Shown: positions 8,870-18,900 of the stretch, piece by piece
Numbering within the stretch: the first letter of the stretch is position 1
How the letters are laid out: the number at the start of each line of letters is the position of its first letter
DNA from: Rhodococcus sp. P1Y
GTDB lineage: Bacteria; Actinomycetota; Actinomycetes; Mycobacteriales; Mycobacteriaceae
Length of the DNA stretch: 64,000 bases
Reading direction: 5' to 3'
Assembly: GCF_003641205.1 (NCBI RefSeq)
Contig: NZ_CP032762.1
Location: 1,426,001-1,490,000 of the forward strand
The notes under the pieces: generated by a model
What the model saw: only the letters and a program-made list of their open reading frames with translations
Databases searched by the model: none
What the model was told of the DNA's origin: nothing
Made by a program: the position numbers and the translations under genes

Positions 8870-10189
8870 GTGGACATACGTGAATACCTGGGGATTTGGC
8901 GGACCAGGTGGGTTTCGATCCTGGCGACGCTGATCGTAGCCGTCGGAGGTGCCGCCCTGGTCAGCGCCGTGACGACGCCGGAGTACAAGGCGTCATCGCA
9001 ACTCTTCGTGACCACGACCGGTGGTGCATCGGTAGCCGAGGCGTACCAGGGCAACTTGTTCTCCAAGGAACGCGTCACCTCGTACGCATCGCTGGCGGCT
9101 GGAAAACAGGTCGCGCAGAGAACAATCGATTCGCTGGGTATCGACATCACTGCCGAGGAACTCATCGGAAAGGTGACGGCGACGCCGCAGCCGGAGTCGG
9201 TTCTGCTCGACATCTCGGTGCTCGACCCCGATCCGGAGTTCGCCCGTGATCTCGCGAATACGGTTGCGGCTCAAACAAGTCAGCTCGTATCCGAACTCGA
9301 GACGTCGGCGCGCGGCGGCTCACCTGCTGCGTCCGCGACTCTGGTGGAACTCGCCGACACACCGGCATCCCCGGCGACCCCGCAGTGGACTCGCAACCTC
9401 ATGCTGGGCGCAGTGGCTGGTCTGTTGCTCGGGCTCGTAGTAGCTGTGCTGCGCGACCGCCTCGACGTCTCGGTCAAGACTCCGCACAGTCTGACCGAAC
9501 GTGCAGACGCGCCGGTGGTCGGCGTGATCCCGCGCGAGAAGATCCCCAAGGACACCCGTCCGGTTCTCTTCGGTACCGATCGTCCGGTCGCGTCGGAGGC
9601 GTTCCGAGAGCTTCGGACCAATCTCTCGTTCGTCGGCGCCACCAAGGAAGCTCGTGTTCTGGTGTTCACGAGCCCGCGAGCTGGCGCCGGGACAACCAGC
9701 GCGGTTGCGGCCCTCGGCGTCGCACTGGGCGAAGTGGGCCACAGTGTGATTCTCGTCGATGCAGATCTTCGAGCCCCATCGTTGGCGACGTTCTTCGGTG
9801 CGTCCAGCGACTCGGGAACATCGACGGTCCTGGCGGGCCAGACTCCGCTCGACGAGGCAGTGCAGCCCACGTCCCATCTCGGCCTGTCGATCCTGGCCGC
9901 CGGGCCGTTGCCGCCCAACCCGAGTGAATTGCTCAGCATGGTGATTCTCACGGATCTCGTGAAAGAGCTTCGTGCGACGTACGATTTCGTGTTGATCGAC
10001 GCGTCACCGGTGTTGCAGTACACCGATGCAGCCTTGCTGGCCAAGTCTGCCGACGGTGCGGTGCTGCTCGCGCGGTACGGCAGTACCGGGCGTACCGATG
10101 TGACCGAGGCGGCCGACAAGCTGCGTCTGGTCGGAGCGAATGTAGTGGGAACAGTGTTGTCAGCAGCGAGGACGAAGAGCGGTTCGTGA
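8870..10189 (+). CDS. Wzz/BY-kinase-like co-polymerase with defective Walker A
   Basis: It resembles the polysaccharide co-polymerase/tyrosine-kinase proteins that control chain length at the membrane. Residues 1-40 hold the Wzz start (DIREYLGIWRTRW) and the first helix. A second helix follows at about residues 178-195 (LMLGAVAGLLLGLVVAVLRDRL), then a cytoplasmic P-loop ATPase-like domain. That domain keeps Walker A' (VILVDADLRAP) and Walker B (FVLIDASP), but the Walker A reads SPRAGAGTTS: the lysine is replaced by Thr275 (bases 9692-9694). There is also no C-terminal tyrosine cluster; the protein ends AARTKSGS. The paralogue at 60820 has Lys275 and a Tyr cluster at the equivalent places. I infer a scaffold or regulatory pseudokinase. 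AGGAG precedes the GTG start. The stop overlaps the next GTG (GTGA). Confidence 0.9.
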   Translation: MDIREYLGIWRTRWVSILATLIVAVGGAALVSAVTTPEYKASSQLFVTTTGGASVAEAYQGNLFSKERVTSYASLAAGKQVAQRTIDSLGIDITAEELIGKVTATPQPESVLLDISVLDPDPEFARDLANTVAAQTSQLVSELETSARGGSPAASATLVELADTPASPATPQWTRNLMLGAVAGLLLGLVVAVLRDRLDVSVKTPHSLTERADAPVVGVIPREKIPKDTRPVLFGTDRPVASEAFRELRTNLSFVGATKEARVLVFTSPRAGAGTTSAVAALGVALGEVGHSVILVDADLRAPSLATFFGASSDSGTSTVLAGQTPLDEAVQPTSHLGLSILAAGPLPPNPSELLSMVILTDLVKELRATYDFVLIDASPVLQYTDAALLAKSADGAVLLARYGSTGRTDVTEAADKLRLVGANVVGTVLSAARTKSGS

Positions 10190-11442
10190 CGAAATTCAGG
10201 GGCATCCGCCGCATAGGTTCTGTGGTGCTGGCGGTTGCGTTGCTCGCGTCGTGCGCACCGGATACGCCGACGGCGCGTAATGCCGTTACTGCGACGACCA
10301 ATCCGGTCGCGAGACCCGACCGGTCGGTAGCGCCGACAGCACCTGCACAACTGGGCGGCTCGGAGCCCGGATCGCTTCTGTCGGCGGAGAGGTTCACCAC
10401 CGTCGTTCCGCGTATTTCCGAGACCGGCGCCCAGGTGTCGCGGATCAGGTACGTGTCCACCGCCTCCGACGGGGTGAGCCGAACCGAGGTCACCGGAACG
10501 GTGTTCGTGCCCAACGGGATTGCTCCCGAGGGCGGTTGGCGCGTGGTGTCGTACGGTCACGGCAACACCGGCATCAACTTCGACTGCGGTCCGTCGATGT
10601 ACGACGATCTGCTCAATCAGTGGTTGCCCATCACCGCGTTGCTGCTCAACGGCTACATGGTGGTCATGTCGGACTACGAGGGCCTCGGGAGCGGCGGCAA
10701 CACCATCGAGCATCCGTTCCTCGACGCAGACACTCTGGGCTACAACGTGATCGATGCGGTCCGTGCTGCGCGACACCTGACTCCTGACGCCGGTTCACAG
10801 TGGGCTGCGTTCGGCGGGTCGCTCGGCGGACTCGCGACGTGGGCGGCACATGACGTCGAGCCTCGGTACGGCCAGGGGCTGGATCTCGTCGGTGCTGCTG
10901 CGTGGGTTCCTGTTGCCGACGTGTCGGATCTGCCGGCCAAGGCTGCGGCCGGCTTGCTCACCCGCGATCAAGTTCACCTGTATTTTCTTGCCATCATGGG
11001 CCTGAAGGCGACCACTGCGCCCGACTTGAATCTCGACGACTACATGCGCGGAAGTATCGCTGCCAACAAGGATCTGCTCGTCCTCTGCAACGGGCCGCGG
11101 GTGCCCGAAGCGATCGACGTTCTGGCCAACGCGGACAAGGCCGATCTGGTGCCGGCGTCCCCGGCCGCGCAGGCGTTGATGGAGTCGTTGCTGAAGCAGC
11201 GCTCGTTGGACGCACATACAGCGGGTGCACCCCTGCTGGTGATGTACGCCGACCAGGACGAACTGGTGGACCAGGCGTGGACGAAGCGCGTGCTGTCCGA
11301 AGCATGTGCCAGCGGAGGCTCCATCGAGTGGGAACTGCGTATCGGCGAAGGACACGGGACCATCGATGCCTCGCGGGCATTCTCGTGGATCGGTGCACGA
11401 TTCGACGGCCAGGAAGCTGTCGGCCAATGTCCTTCCGTATGA
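10186..11442 (+). CDS. Lipoprotein lipase/esterase, LIP family, tandem copy 1
   Basis: A probable cell-envelope esterase of the secretory lipase (LIP) family, an alpha/beta hydrolase. The 418-residue protein has a signal peptide ending in the lipobox LLASC (Cys23), so it should be lipid-anchored outside the membrane. The nucleophile elbow is GGSLG with Ser212, the acid is probably in YADQDELV, and the His is in GEGHG near the C-terminus. YGHGNTG is the expected oxyanion-region motif. Its GTG start overlaps the stop of the co-polymerase gene (GTGA), coupling it to polysaccharide control. Two paralogues follow directly. The substrate is unknown; an acylated polysaccharide or glycolipid would suit the location. 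Confidence 0.88.
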   Translation: MTKFRGIRRIGSVVLAVALLASCAPDTPTARNAVTATTNPVARPDRSVAPTAPAQLGGSEPGSLLSAERFTTVVPRISETGAQVSRIRYVSTASDGVSRTEVTGTVFVPNGIAPEGGWRVVSYGHGNTGINFDCGPSMYDDLLNQWLPITALLLNGYMVVMSDYEGLGSGGNTIEHPFLDADTLGYNVIDAVRAARHLTPDAGSQWAAFGGSLGGLATWAAHDVEPRYGQGLDLVGAAAWVPVADVSDLPAKAAAGLLTRDQVHLYFLAIMGLKATTAPDLNLDDYMRGSIAANKDLLVLCNGPRVPEAIDVLANADKADLVPASPAAQALMESLLKQRSLDAHTAGAPLLVMYADQDELVDQAWTKRVLSEACASGGSIEWELRIGEGHGTIDASRAFSWIGARFDGQEAVGQCPSV

Positions 11443-12707
11443 CGTTCGCCGGTTCGTGGCGGTTGTGCGCTCTAGCGCTCGCACTGGCCATCACCGTGTC
11501 GGCATGCAGTTCGGGCGAGAGCGAGACACCGTCGTCCGGTCCGCAGTACACGGGCACCGCCCCTGGCTCCTTGGTCGATTCCTCCAACTTCACCACCGCT
11601 GACATGCGCATCGGCAAGCTCGGTGGAACGTCGCACAAGATCACGTATCGATCCACGTCCGGTGTCGACGGATCATCCACCGAGGTAACCGGTTCGGTGT
11701 TCGTCCCGCCCGGGCTCGCGCCGGAGGGCGGATGGGACGTGGTCGCCTACGGCCACGGAACGACCGGGGTTCTCGAGGACTGCGCGCCGTCGATGTATCC
11801 GCATCTGATCGGCAACGCGGGCCCGGTTGCTGCGTTGGTGAACAACGGCTACGTCGTGGTCATGCCGGATTACCAAGGCCTGGGAAGCGACGGCCCCCAC
11901 CCGTATCTCGAGCCGCGGACCGTCGGATTCAACATGATCGACGCTGTCCGAGCGGCCCGGGAACTCGTTCCCGAGGCCAGTTCGCGGTGGGCCGCGTTCG
12001 GAGGCTCGCAAGGCGGGCAGGCGTCGTGGGCGGCCAACGAGCTCGACGGAAGTTACGGCGACGGACTCGATCTCGTCGGCGTGGTGGCGCTTGCTCCAGC
12101 CGCGGACATGTCAGGACTGGCAGCCGACGCCGCTGCCCGAACGCTGACCCCAGACCAACTACCGTTAATGCAGTTCGCCGTCAACAGCCTGTCCCACGTC
12201 TTTCCCGAGGTCGCACTCACCGATTACCTGCACGGGCAGGTTCTCGACAACAATGACGCGTTGCTGCAGTGCGCGGGCGCCGCGTTGGAGGAACGAAATC
12301 GATTGGCCGTAGCCATCGTTGCGGACGACGTGGCACCGTCTTCGCCGGAATCGACGCAGGTGCTCACCGACCGGTTGAAGCAATGGTCGATGCCGCTCGC
12401 CGCGGGTGGCCCAGGAACCGAAGGTGGTCCGGGCAGGGCCGCCGCGCCGATGTTGGTGGTGCAGGGCGACAACGACACTTTGGTGCGATGGCCGTGGACG
12501 CTCGACGCCGTTCGACGAGGATGCGAGCTCGGCGACGTGATCGAGTGGCAGCTCCGAACCGGTGAAGGACACGGTGACCTGGACACGGTGTCGGCGTTCG
12601 CATGGATGGCAGATCGTTTTGCAGCAGTGCCGCCGATAAACAGCTGCCCAGCGCTCCTGGACCCGCCCGCAGAGAACGCCGATGTCGAAGAGCAGAACGC
12701 AGAATGA
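11427..12707 (+). CDS. Lipoprotein lipase/esterase, LIP family, tandem copy 2
   Basis: A second envelope-anchored LIP-family hydrolase. The 426-residue product has a signal peptide with lipobox VSAC (Cys27), then a Ser/Gly-rich linker, the YGHGTTG motif, the nucleophile elbow GGSQG within WAAFGGSQGGQASWAANE, the acid region VVQGDNDTLV, and GEGHG near the end. The first ATG (11427) is preferred because AGGAAG lies 10 bases upstream. The ATG at 11439 also fits and would give an ATGA overlap with the upstream stop. Compared with copy 1 it has a Gly-rich insert (GGPGTEGGPG) before the acid motif and an acidic tail (ENADVEEQNAE). Confidence 0.87.
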   Translation: MSFRMTFAGSWRLCALALALAITVSACSSGESETPSSGPQYTGTAPGSLVDSSNFTTADMRIGKLGGTSHKITYRSTSGVDGSSTEVTGSVFVPPGLAPEGGWDVVAYGHGTTGVLEDCAPSMYPHLIGNAGPVAALVNNGYVVVMPDYQGLGSDGPHPYLEPRTVGFNMIDAVRAARELVPEASSRWAAFGGSQGGQASWAANELDGSYGDGLDLVGVVALAPAADMSGLAADAAARTLTPDQLPLMQFAVNSLSHVFPEVALTDYLHGQVLDNNDALLQCAGAALEERNRLAVAIVADDVAPSSPESTQVLTDRLKQWSMPLAAGGPGTEGGPGRAAAPMLVVQGDNDTLVRWPWTLDAVRRGCELGDVIEWQLRTGEGHGDLDTVSAFAWMADRFAAVPPINSCPALLDPPAENADVEEQNAE

Positions 12708-12728
12708 GAAAGAGCCTGAGGTGGTGTG

Positions 12729-13931
12729 ATGCGGTTGCCGGTTCGCAGTAGAGCTGGGGCGTGGGTTGCAGCGCTTGGAGTATCCGTAGCGCTCGTCGTC
12801 GGATGTTCTTCGCCGACACCGACTGCCGTGCGCGAGCCGGAATCCATTCCCACGGCCGATCTCGACGACACCGGCCCAGGCTCCCTCGTCGAGGCGAAAA
12901 CGATCCCGAGTTTCGACCGTTCGGTTGCCGCTACGGGAGCCACCACCGCCAAGGTTCTCTATCGGTCCACCTCGGGAATCGACGGATCGCCGACGGTTGT
13001 GTCGGGCACACTGTTCGTCCCGCCTGGTGGACCACCTGCAGGCGGGTGGCCGATCATTGCATTCGCACACGGAACCAGTGGGATCCGGCAGGAGTGTGCT
13101 CCGTCGGCGTCGTCCGATCTACTGGGTTCCTCGGCGTTGGTGAAAAGCTACCTGGATCTTGGTTTCGCGGTGGCCGCAGCCGACTACCAGGGGCTCGGTA
13201 CCGACGGCAATCACCCGTACCTCGACAATCGCACGGCAGGACTGAACGTCATCGATTCGGTTCGGGCGCTACGCAAACTGTCGTCGTCGGTTTCCGATCG
13301 ATGGGCCGCGTTCGGTGGTTCACAGGGCGGTGGCGCGACGTGGGCGGCGAACGAGCAGTCGGCCACCTACGCACCCGAGCTGGATCTGGTGGGAACCGTC
13401 AGCCTCGTGCCGGCTGCCGACATGTCGGGAATGGCTGCGAAGGCTGCTGCTGGCACGCTCACCGGCGATCAGGCCGCGGCCTACATCTGGATGCTGATGG
13501 GCCTGGAGAAGTCCTACCCGGACTTCGACGTCGATCAGTATGCGTCGGGCGCGATTCGCGAGAACTGGGACGTTCTGGGGGCTTGTTCGGGGCCGGAAGG
13601 CGAGGAGCGCGGAAAGGTTTTGAGCCAGTTCGACCCGAGCGACCTCGAGCCTGCCTCCGCTGAGGCCGAGGCGAAGGTGACGTCGTTGCTCGCGCTGTCG
13701 CGGCTACCTGCCGGTCCTGCGTCGGCGCCGATGATCGTGGTCTACGGCGGCCAGGACGAATTCATCGACACTCAGTGGACCGAGAACGCCATCGCGGATG
13801 GTTGCGCCAAGGGTGACGTCATCGAGGCGATCTTCCAACCCGACAAGGGGCACGGCGATGTCGACGGGAGCGCGACCGTGCAGTGGCTGGGCGAACGATT
13901 CGGGGATGTACCGCCGCCCAGCACCTGCTGA
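12729..13931 (+). CDS. Lipoprotein lipase/esterase, LIP family, tandem copy 3
   Basis: The third tandem paralogue, 400 residues. The signal peptide ends in lipobox LVVGC (Cys26). It contains FAHGTSG, the elbow GGSQG in WAAFGGSQGGGATWAANE, the acid region VYGGQDEFI and the His in DKGHGD, so the catalytic triad looks complete. It begins 21 bases after copy 2; GAGG lies 7 bases before the ATG, and a GTG directly in front (12726) is an alternative start. It ends 4 bases before the convergent acetyltransferase gene. Three intact copies diverging in sequence suggest different substrates rather than recent amplification. Confidence 0.87.
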   Translation: MRLPVRSRAGAWVAALGVSVALVVGCSSPTPTAVREPESIPTADLDDTGPGSLVEAKTIPSFDRSVAATGATTAKVLYRSTSGIDGSPTVVSGTLFVPPGGPPAGGWPIIAFAHGTSGIRQECAPSASSDLLGSSALVKSYLDLGFAVAAADYQGLGTDGNHPYLDNRTAGLNVIDSVRALRKLSSSVSDRWAAFGGSQGGGATWAANEQSATYAPELDLVGTVSLVPAADMSGMAAKAAAGTLTGDQAAAYIWMLMGLEKSYPDFDVDQYASGAIRENWDVLGACSGPEGEERGKVLSQFDPSDLEPASAEAEAKVTSLLALSRLPAGPASAPMIVVYGGQDEFIDTQWTENAIADGCAKGDVIEAIFQPDKGHGDVDGSATVQWLGERFGDVPPPSTC

Positions 13932-13935
13932 AACG

Positions 13936-14532
13936 TCAGTAGAACAGCGGACGGAAGATCGGGTGGTAGTCGAGCGTCGAGCGCCTGGTGCCAACGGGCT
14001 TGGCGGGAACACCGGCCACGATCTCCATGTCCGCGACGTCCTTTCGGACCAACGAACACGCTCCGACGACTGATCCGACGCCGAGTTCGACTCCGGCCAG
14101 AATGGTCGAGCGGCTGGCGACCCAGGCGTGATGCTTGATGTGGATCGGCGACAGGAAGCGGCCGAAGTCGTCGGAGTTGACCAGGTGATGGCCTGCCACG
14201 ATGTGTACGTCGCTGGCCAGTACGACGTCGTCGTCGATGGTCAGTTCTCCGCGGGCATCGAGTAGGCACCGGAAACCGATGGAGCAGTTGTTGCCCACGG
14301 TGAGCTGCTGGATGCCATGGACGCGGGTGCCCATCATGATCGAGGTGTTCTTGCCGATCTTCATTCCGAAGAACCTGAGCCAGTTCTGTCGGATCCAGTG
14401 CGACGGAACGTGCGTGACAACGTAATTGAACAAACGTTCACCAATTTGTTCGCGAGCGTTGGTCGGGATTTGATCCGTCGTACGCTTTTCGCGTTCGGGG
14501 GTCGCCTGCTCGGATATGGGCTCGGTACTCAT
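13936..14532 (-). CDS. Hexapeptide-repeat acetyltransferase (WbbJ/LbH type), copy B
   Basis: A paralogue of the acetyltransferase at 6025-6570, with the same core (NYVVTHVPSHWIRQNWLRFFG, IGKNTSIMMGTRV, GNNCSIGFRCLLDARGELTIDDDVVL split by the turns, AGHHLVNSDDF) and the same ending STLDYHPIFRPLFY. The 198-residue version from the ATG at 14530-14532 is chosen because AGGA lies 7 bases upstream. A further ATG at 14551-14553 is possible. It has about 25 extra polar N-terminal residues compared with copy A. It is monocistronic, convergent with the lipase operon, and probably O-acetylates a sugar of one of the polymers made here. Confidence 0.9.
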   Translation of the reverse strand: MSTEPISEQATPEREKRTTDQIPTNAREQIGERLFNYVVTHVPSHWIRQNWLRFFGMKIGKNTSIMMGTRVHGIQQLTVGNNCSIGFRCLLDARGELTIDDDVVLASDVHIVAGHHLVNSDDFGRFLSPIHIKHHAWVASRSTILAGVELGVGSVVGACSLVRKDVADMEIVAGVPAKPVGTRRSTLDYHPIFRPLFY

Positions 14533-14875
14533 GCGACATTCCTGTTCGGTCATCGTGCACTTCGAGCGCTCATCATATCCGAGACGCAGCGATACGGATG
14601 GCTCAGCGAGACGGTCTCGAAGAAGCAGAACTCAACTATTGAATGCAAAATAATCCAAACCGACCGGCATGAGTTTTCAGGAAATACGCATTTAACAAAT
14701 AGATCGACGAACGGTATGCAGGCAAAACGCCGCGAAGATTGTTTTGACGCGCTTATACCAACCAGAATCATGTCTACTGCAGTATTCGAATGTCGAATGC
14801 GCCACAAGCGGTGTCGAAATCCCTTCGGCGGGTAATAATAAATTCTGCGGCGGGTTTTTCCGAAGGAGCACGAAT
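14533..14875. promoter_or_regulatory. A/T-rich divergent intergenic region
   Basis: This 343-base region lies between the minus-strand acetyltransferase and the plus-strand glycosyltransferase. It is conspicuously A/T-rich from about 14620 to 14860 compared with flanking genes, suggesting promoters, and I see no credible gene in it. TTGACG at 14744-14749 followed 16 bases later by AATCAT is a weak promoter-like pair for the glycosyltransferase. Confidence 0.4.
14863..14868 (+). promoter_or_regulatory. Ribosome binding site deciding a TTG start
   Basis: AAGGAG stands 7 bases before TTG at 14876. No ATG or GTG lies at a proper distance, and the protein read from this TTG starts exactly where the glycosyltransferase fold begins. 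A longer open frame from 14744 has no comparable site. Confidence 0.75.
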
Positions 14876-15934
14876 TTGGTCCCCAAGAAGCTCAAGGTTC
14901 TCCACGTCTCCGAGGCATTCGGAGGCGGGGTCCGTAGTGCAATTATTCACTACATCACCGGGACCGATCAGTACGAGCACAGTCTGTTCGCCCGCGTCCG
15001 CGTCGGGCACGAAACGCTCGACGTGCCCGAGGGTGTCGAGGTCCACCAGGTCGATTCGGGTTTGAAGGCTTTCTTCCTCGAGGCCAGGCGGGTCGTGCGC
15101 GAGGGTGACTACGACATAGTTCATCTGCACTCCAGTTACGCGGGTGCGCTTCGTGCGATCCTGCCGCGAGGGACGCGAATCGTGTATTCGCCGCACTGCT
15201 ACGTCATGGAGGCGGGCCACGGCGCGGTGAAGAACGGTGTGTACTTCACCGTCGAGAAGGTGCTTGCCCAGCGCCGGCAGATGCTCGTCGCGGTGTCGCC
15301 GCACGAGGAGCAGATCGGTCACGGTCTGCGAGACGACATGCCGTCGGCCGTGGTCGAGAACATCGTCATGCCTGCGAAAGTACGAGTCGGGTCCTCGAAT
15401 TCCGACAGCAATGCTCACCGCGCCGACGACAAGCCCGTCATATCGATGATCGGCCGGATCATGGCGCAGAAGGATCCCGAGTTCTTCGCGCACGTGTGCT
15501 CCGAGCTCGGAACCTCGCGCTATCGGTACCGGTGGATCGGGGAAGGGGATGCGGACAGTCGCGCCCTGCTGGAGCGGGCGGGTGTCGAGATCACCGGGTG
15601 GATTCCGCCGAATCGGGTTCGTGAACTGCTCCGCTCGTCGGATCTCTACCTCCACACTGCGGCATGGGAGGGCGGTCCACTGGCGACGTTGGAAGCCGCC
15701 GATGTCGGCTGCCCGGTCTTGGCTCGGTCCATTCCCAGCATGGAATCGCTCGGTTATGCCCTCGCCGGAACCCAGCCGCACGATGCCGCACAGGCGGTGG
15801 ACCAGTTCTTCGCCGATCCCGAGTACCGAGAATCCGTGAGGCTCGCAACCAAAGCGATCGCTCAGGCCGGAACACTCGACCGTATGTCACGAAATCTGGT
15901 CGACGCCTACGACGAAGCCATGCGCGTTCTGTAG
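14876..15934 (+). CDS. Glycosyltransferase family 4 protein, TTG start
   Basis: A probable GT-B sugar transferase, 352 residues. It opens LVPKKLKVLHVSEAFGGGVRSAIIHYI, where SEAFGGGV is the N-terminal glycine loop. The C-terminal half has PVISMIGRIMAQKDPEFF, YRWIGEGDADSRAL, ITGWIPPNRVRELLRSSDLYLHTA split over two strands, and the donor-site segment WEGGPLATLEAADVGCPVLA with the two acidic residues of the E-x7-E motif region. It stands alone between two minus-strand genes, with an A/T-rich promoter region in front, and ends 8 bases before the convergent oxidoreductase gene. Acceptor and donor are unknown. Confidence 0.88.
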   Translation: MVPKKLKVLHVSEAFGGGVRSAIIHYITGTDQYEHSLFARVRVGHETLDVPEGVEVHQVDSGLKAFFLEARRVVREGDYDIVHLHSSYAGALRAILPRGTRIVYSPHCYVMEAGHGAVKNGVYFTVEKVLAQRRQMLVAVSPHEEQIGHGLRDDMPSAVVENIVMPAKVRVGSSNSDSNAHRADDKPVISMIGRIMAQKDPEFFAHVCSELGTSRYRYRWIGEGDADSRALLERAGVEITGWIPPNRVRELLRSSDLYLHTAAWEGGPLATLEAADVGCPVLARSIPSMESLGYALAGTQPHDAAQAVDQFFADPEYRESVRLATKAIAQAGTLDRMSRNLVDAYDEAMRVL

Positions 15935-15942
15935 CCGGGTAC

Positions 15943-18900
15943 CTACAGACCCAGTTCGCCGAGCTTGGCGTAGTACTTGTCTACGTTGTCGAGCTTGATG
16001 CCCTCGTATCCGCGGACCAGCTGCGCTGCCTCAGCCGCCTCGACCGCCCTGGCGTAGTTGTCGGTCGACAGCGCAGCTGCGAGGTCGGTCATCAATGTCC
16101 GATACTGTTCGACGAGTTGGCGCTCCACCCGCCGTACGTGGGCGTACCCGAACGGGTCGAGCGGTGTTCCGCGCAGAACTCGGCCTCGTGCAAGCACTTT
16201 CAGAGGAATGCGCGACGACGGGCCGAGGCCGATCTTCTTCTTTCGGCCCAGTGCGCGCAGTGCGGGCGGATGTAGTTTGAACTGCATGTTCTTCGCGCCC
16301 GGCACCTCGACGCGTACCAGCTCGATGAACTGGGGGTCGGTGAGCATTCGCGCCACCTCGTACTCGTCCTTGTACGCCGTGAGCTTGAACAGTCCTCGTG
16401 CGACGGCATCGGAGAATTCGGTCTGATCGGTCACCGATCGCTCTGCACGCCAAATGTTCTCGACGGACGCCACGTATTTCTGTGCGACACGGAGGTTCTG
16501 GAACGCAATCAACTCACCTGCGCGTCTACGAGTAAGTTCGAGGACCTCGCCTTCGAGGGGCGAGTCTGCGAACATCTCGGCCGGGGCCACGGTGTGCGTC
16601 GGGAAGACCTTCTGGGCGACGGCGTCGGCGAATGCGTCGGAATCGGCTACCGCCACCTGGCCCCATCGGAACGCTGCGATGTTGTCGTCGACTGCGACAC
16701 CGTTGATGGTGATGCCCTTTTCGATTGCCCATCCCGGAATAGGCAGTCCACCAGCCTGATACGCCGCACCGACGAGAAGGAAGTTCGCTGCCTCGGTGCT
16801 GCCGAGTACGGCCTTGGCTGCCTTCATCGCGTCGATCGAGGTGAGGATCTTCGACGCGGACTCGAGCCGCTCCACCATGACCGACTCTTCGGGGTAGGAG
16901 ACCGAGGCGTCGTACACCATGTCGCCGGTCGGTGTCTTGGACGTCGAGGCAGCGGTCACCGTTCGCCCGCGGTGGCCGAAGCCGACGTATTTGCTGTCGG
17001 CTGCGACGAGGAGGTCGAAAGCGAGAATGCAGTCGGCGTTCCCGGGGGTGATGCGGTTGGACGGTTCCACCACTGTCGAGCTGATGCGAAGGTGTGAGGT
17101 GACCGGACCTGCCTTCTGGCTCAGGCCGGTTTGATCGAGGCCTTCCACGTGTAGTCCGGCGAGCATCGCCGCGGTGGCGAGCACCTGATTGACTGTGACG
17201 ATGCCCGTTCCGCCGACGCCTGCGAGAAAGATGTTGTGTGTGCCGACGATCGTATCGAGTTCCGGTGCAGTCACTTCCGGTGGATCGATTCTGGCGTTCG
17301 GAGGTTTCGACGGGACCACCGCGTTGTCCGGCACCTCGACGGTGACGAATGACGGGCAGTCACCGTCGAGGCAGGTGTAGTCGGTGTTGCAGCTCGACTG
17401 GTCGATGCGAGTCTTGCGTCCGAACTCGGTGTCGATCGGCTGAACGGAGAGGCAGTTGCTCTTGACGCCGCAGTCGCCGCAGCCCTCGCACACCAGCTCG
17501 TTGATGACGACGCGGGTACTGCGGGCCGGGATCTTTCCGCGCTTACGTTGGCGCCTTGCATCGGCTGCGCAGCGCTGGTCGTAGATGAGCACGGTCACTC
17601 CGGGGATATCGCGGAGTTCCTTCTGTGCATCGTCGAGACGATCGCGGTGTAGAAGTGAGGTACCCGGTGCAAGTGAGGATTTGGAGTGGCGTTCGGGTTC
17701 GTCGGCGCAGATGATGATGCGTGCGACGCCCTCCGACTTCAGTTTGTGAGTCAGGGCAGGCACCGACAGTCCGCCTTCGGCGTCCTGTGCACCGGTCATG
17801 GCCACGGCCGAGTTGAACAGGATCTTGTAGGTGATGTTGACGCCTGCCGCGATGCACGCTTGGACGGCGAGCTGGCCGGAGTGGAAGAAGGTGCCGTCGC
17901 CGACGTTCTGGAAGGTGTGTGGCACGTCGGCGAATTCGGCTTGGCCGATCCACTGTGCGCCTTCGCCGCCCATCTGGGTGAGCGCGTTGACCGCACTGTC
18001 GGTGCGGCTCGACATGGTGACCAACGTGTGGCAGCCGATTCCGCCGCCCGCGATGGATCCTTCGGGCACGGCCGTCGACCTGTTGTGTGGGCAGCCGCTG
18101 CAGAAGTATGCGGTGCGCTTGGCTTCGAGCGGAGTGAGCGTCAGCGGTAGGGGGAGTGGTCGACGCAGATCGACGAACGGTGCGAGTGCGGTGCGGATGG
18201 GTCCGGCGAGGCGAGCGGCAGTCAGTTCACCGTCGACGGGAATCAGCCGCGAGCCGTCGGATGCCTTCTTGCCCTGCACTCGCGGTGCGCCGTCGATGCC
18301 GTACAGAATTTCGCGCAGCTGCGATTCGAGGAACGGCACCTTGTCTTCGACGACGAGGATGTCGGAGAGACCGTCGGCGAATTCCTTGACGCGTGTGGCG
18401 GAGAGTGGGTAGAGCATGCCGACGCGGAGGATGCGGATGCCGTGTCGGTGGAGGTCGTCGTCGGTCAGGCCGAGGTCGACGAGTGCTTGCCGCATGGAGT
18501 CGTAGGCACCTCCGGCGGCGACGATGCCGAAATGTGCCGTGTCCGGGGCGACCTCGATGGTGTCGATTCGGTTCGCGGCAGCGTAGGCCTCGACCATCGC
18601 CCATCGGGGTCCGAGGAGGTCGGCTTCGGCGAGGACGCTGTCCGGCGGCGCCATGAAGAATCGCTGACGGTAGGTCCACGGCTTGCCGTCCCATTCGATG
18701 TCGGGGACGGTGATGTCGACGTCGGCTGCGCTTCCGTCGATGGTCCACAGGCCGTCGGCGACGTCGGCGATGATCTTCAATGCGACGAAGCATCCCGATG
18801 CGCGCGACAGTGCGATGGCGTGCAGCCCGAACTTCACCATCTCTTCGCCGTTGCGTGGGTAGAGGGTGGGAATGCTCATCGCGGCGAGGGAACGCTCGCT

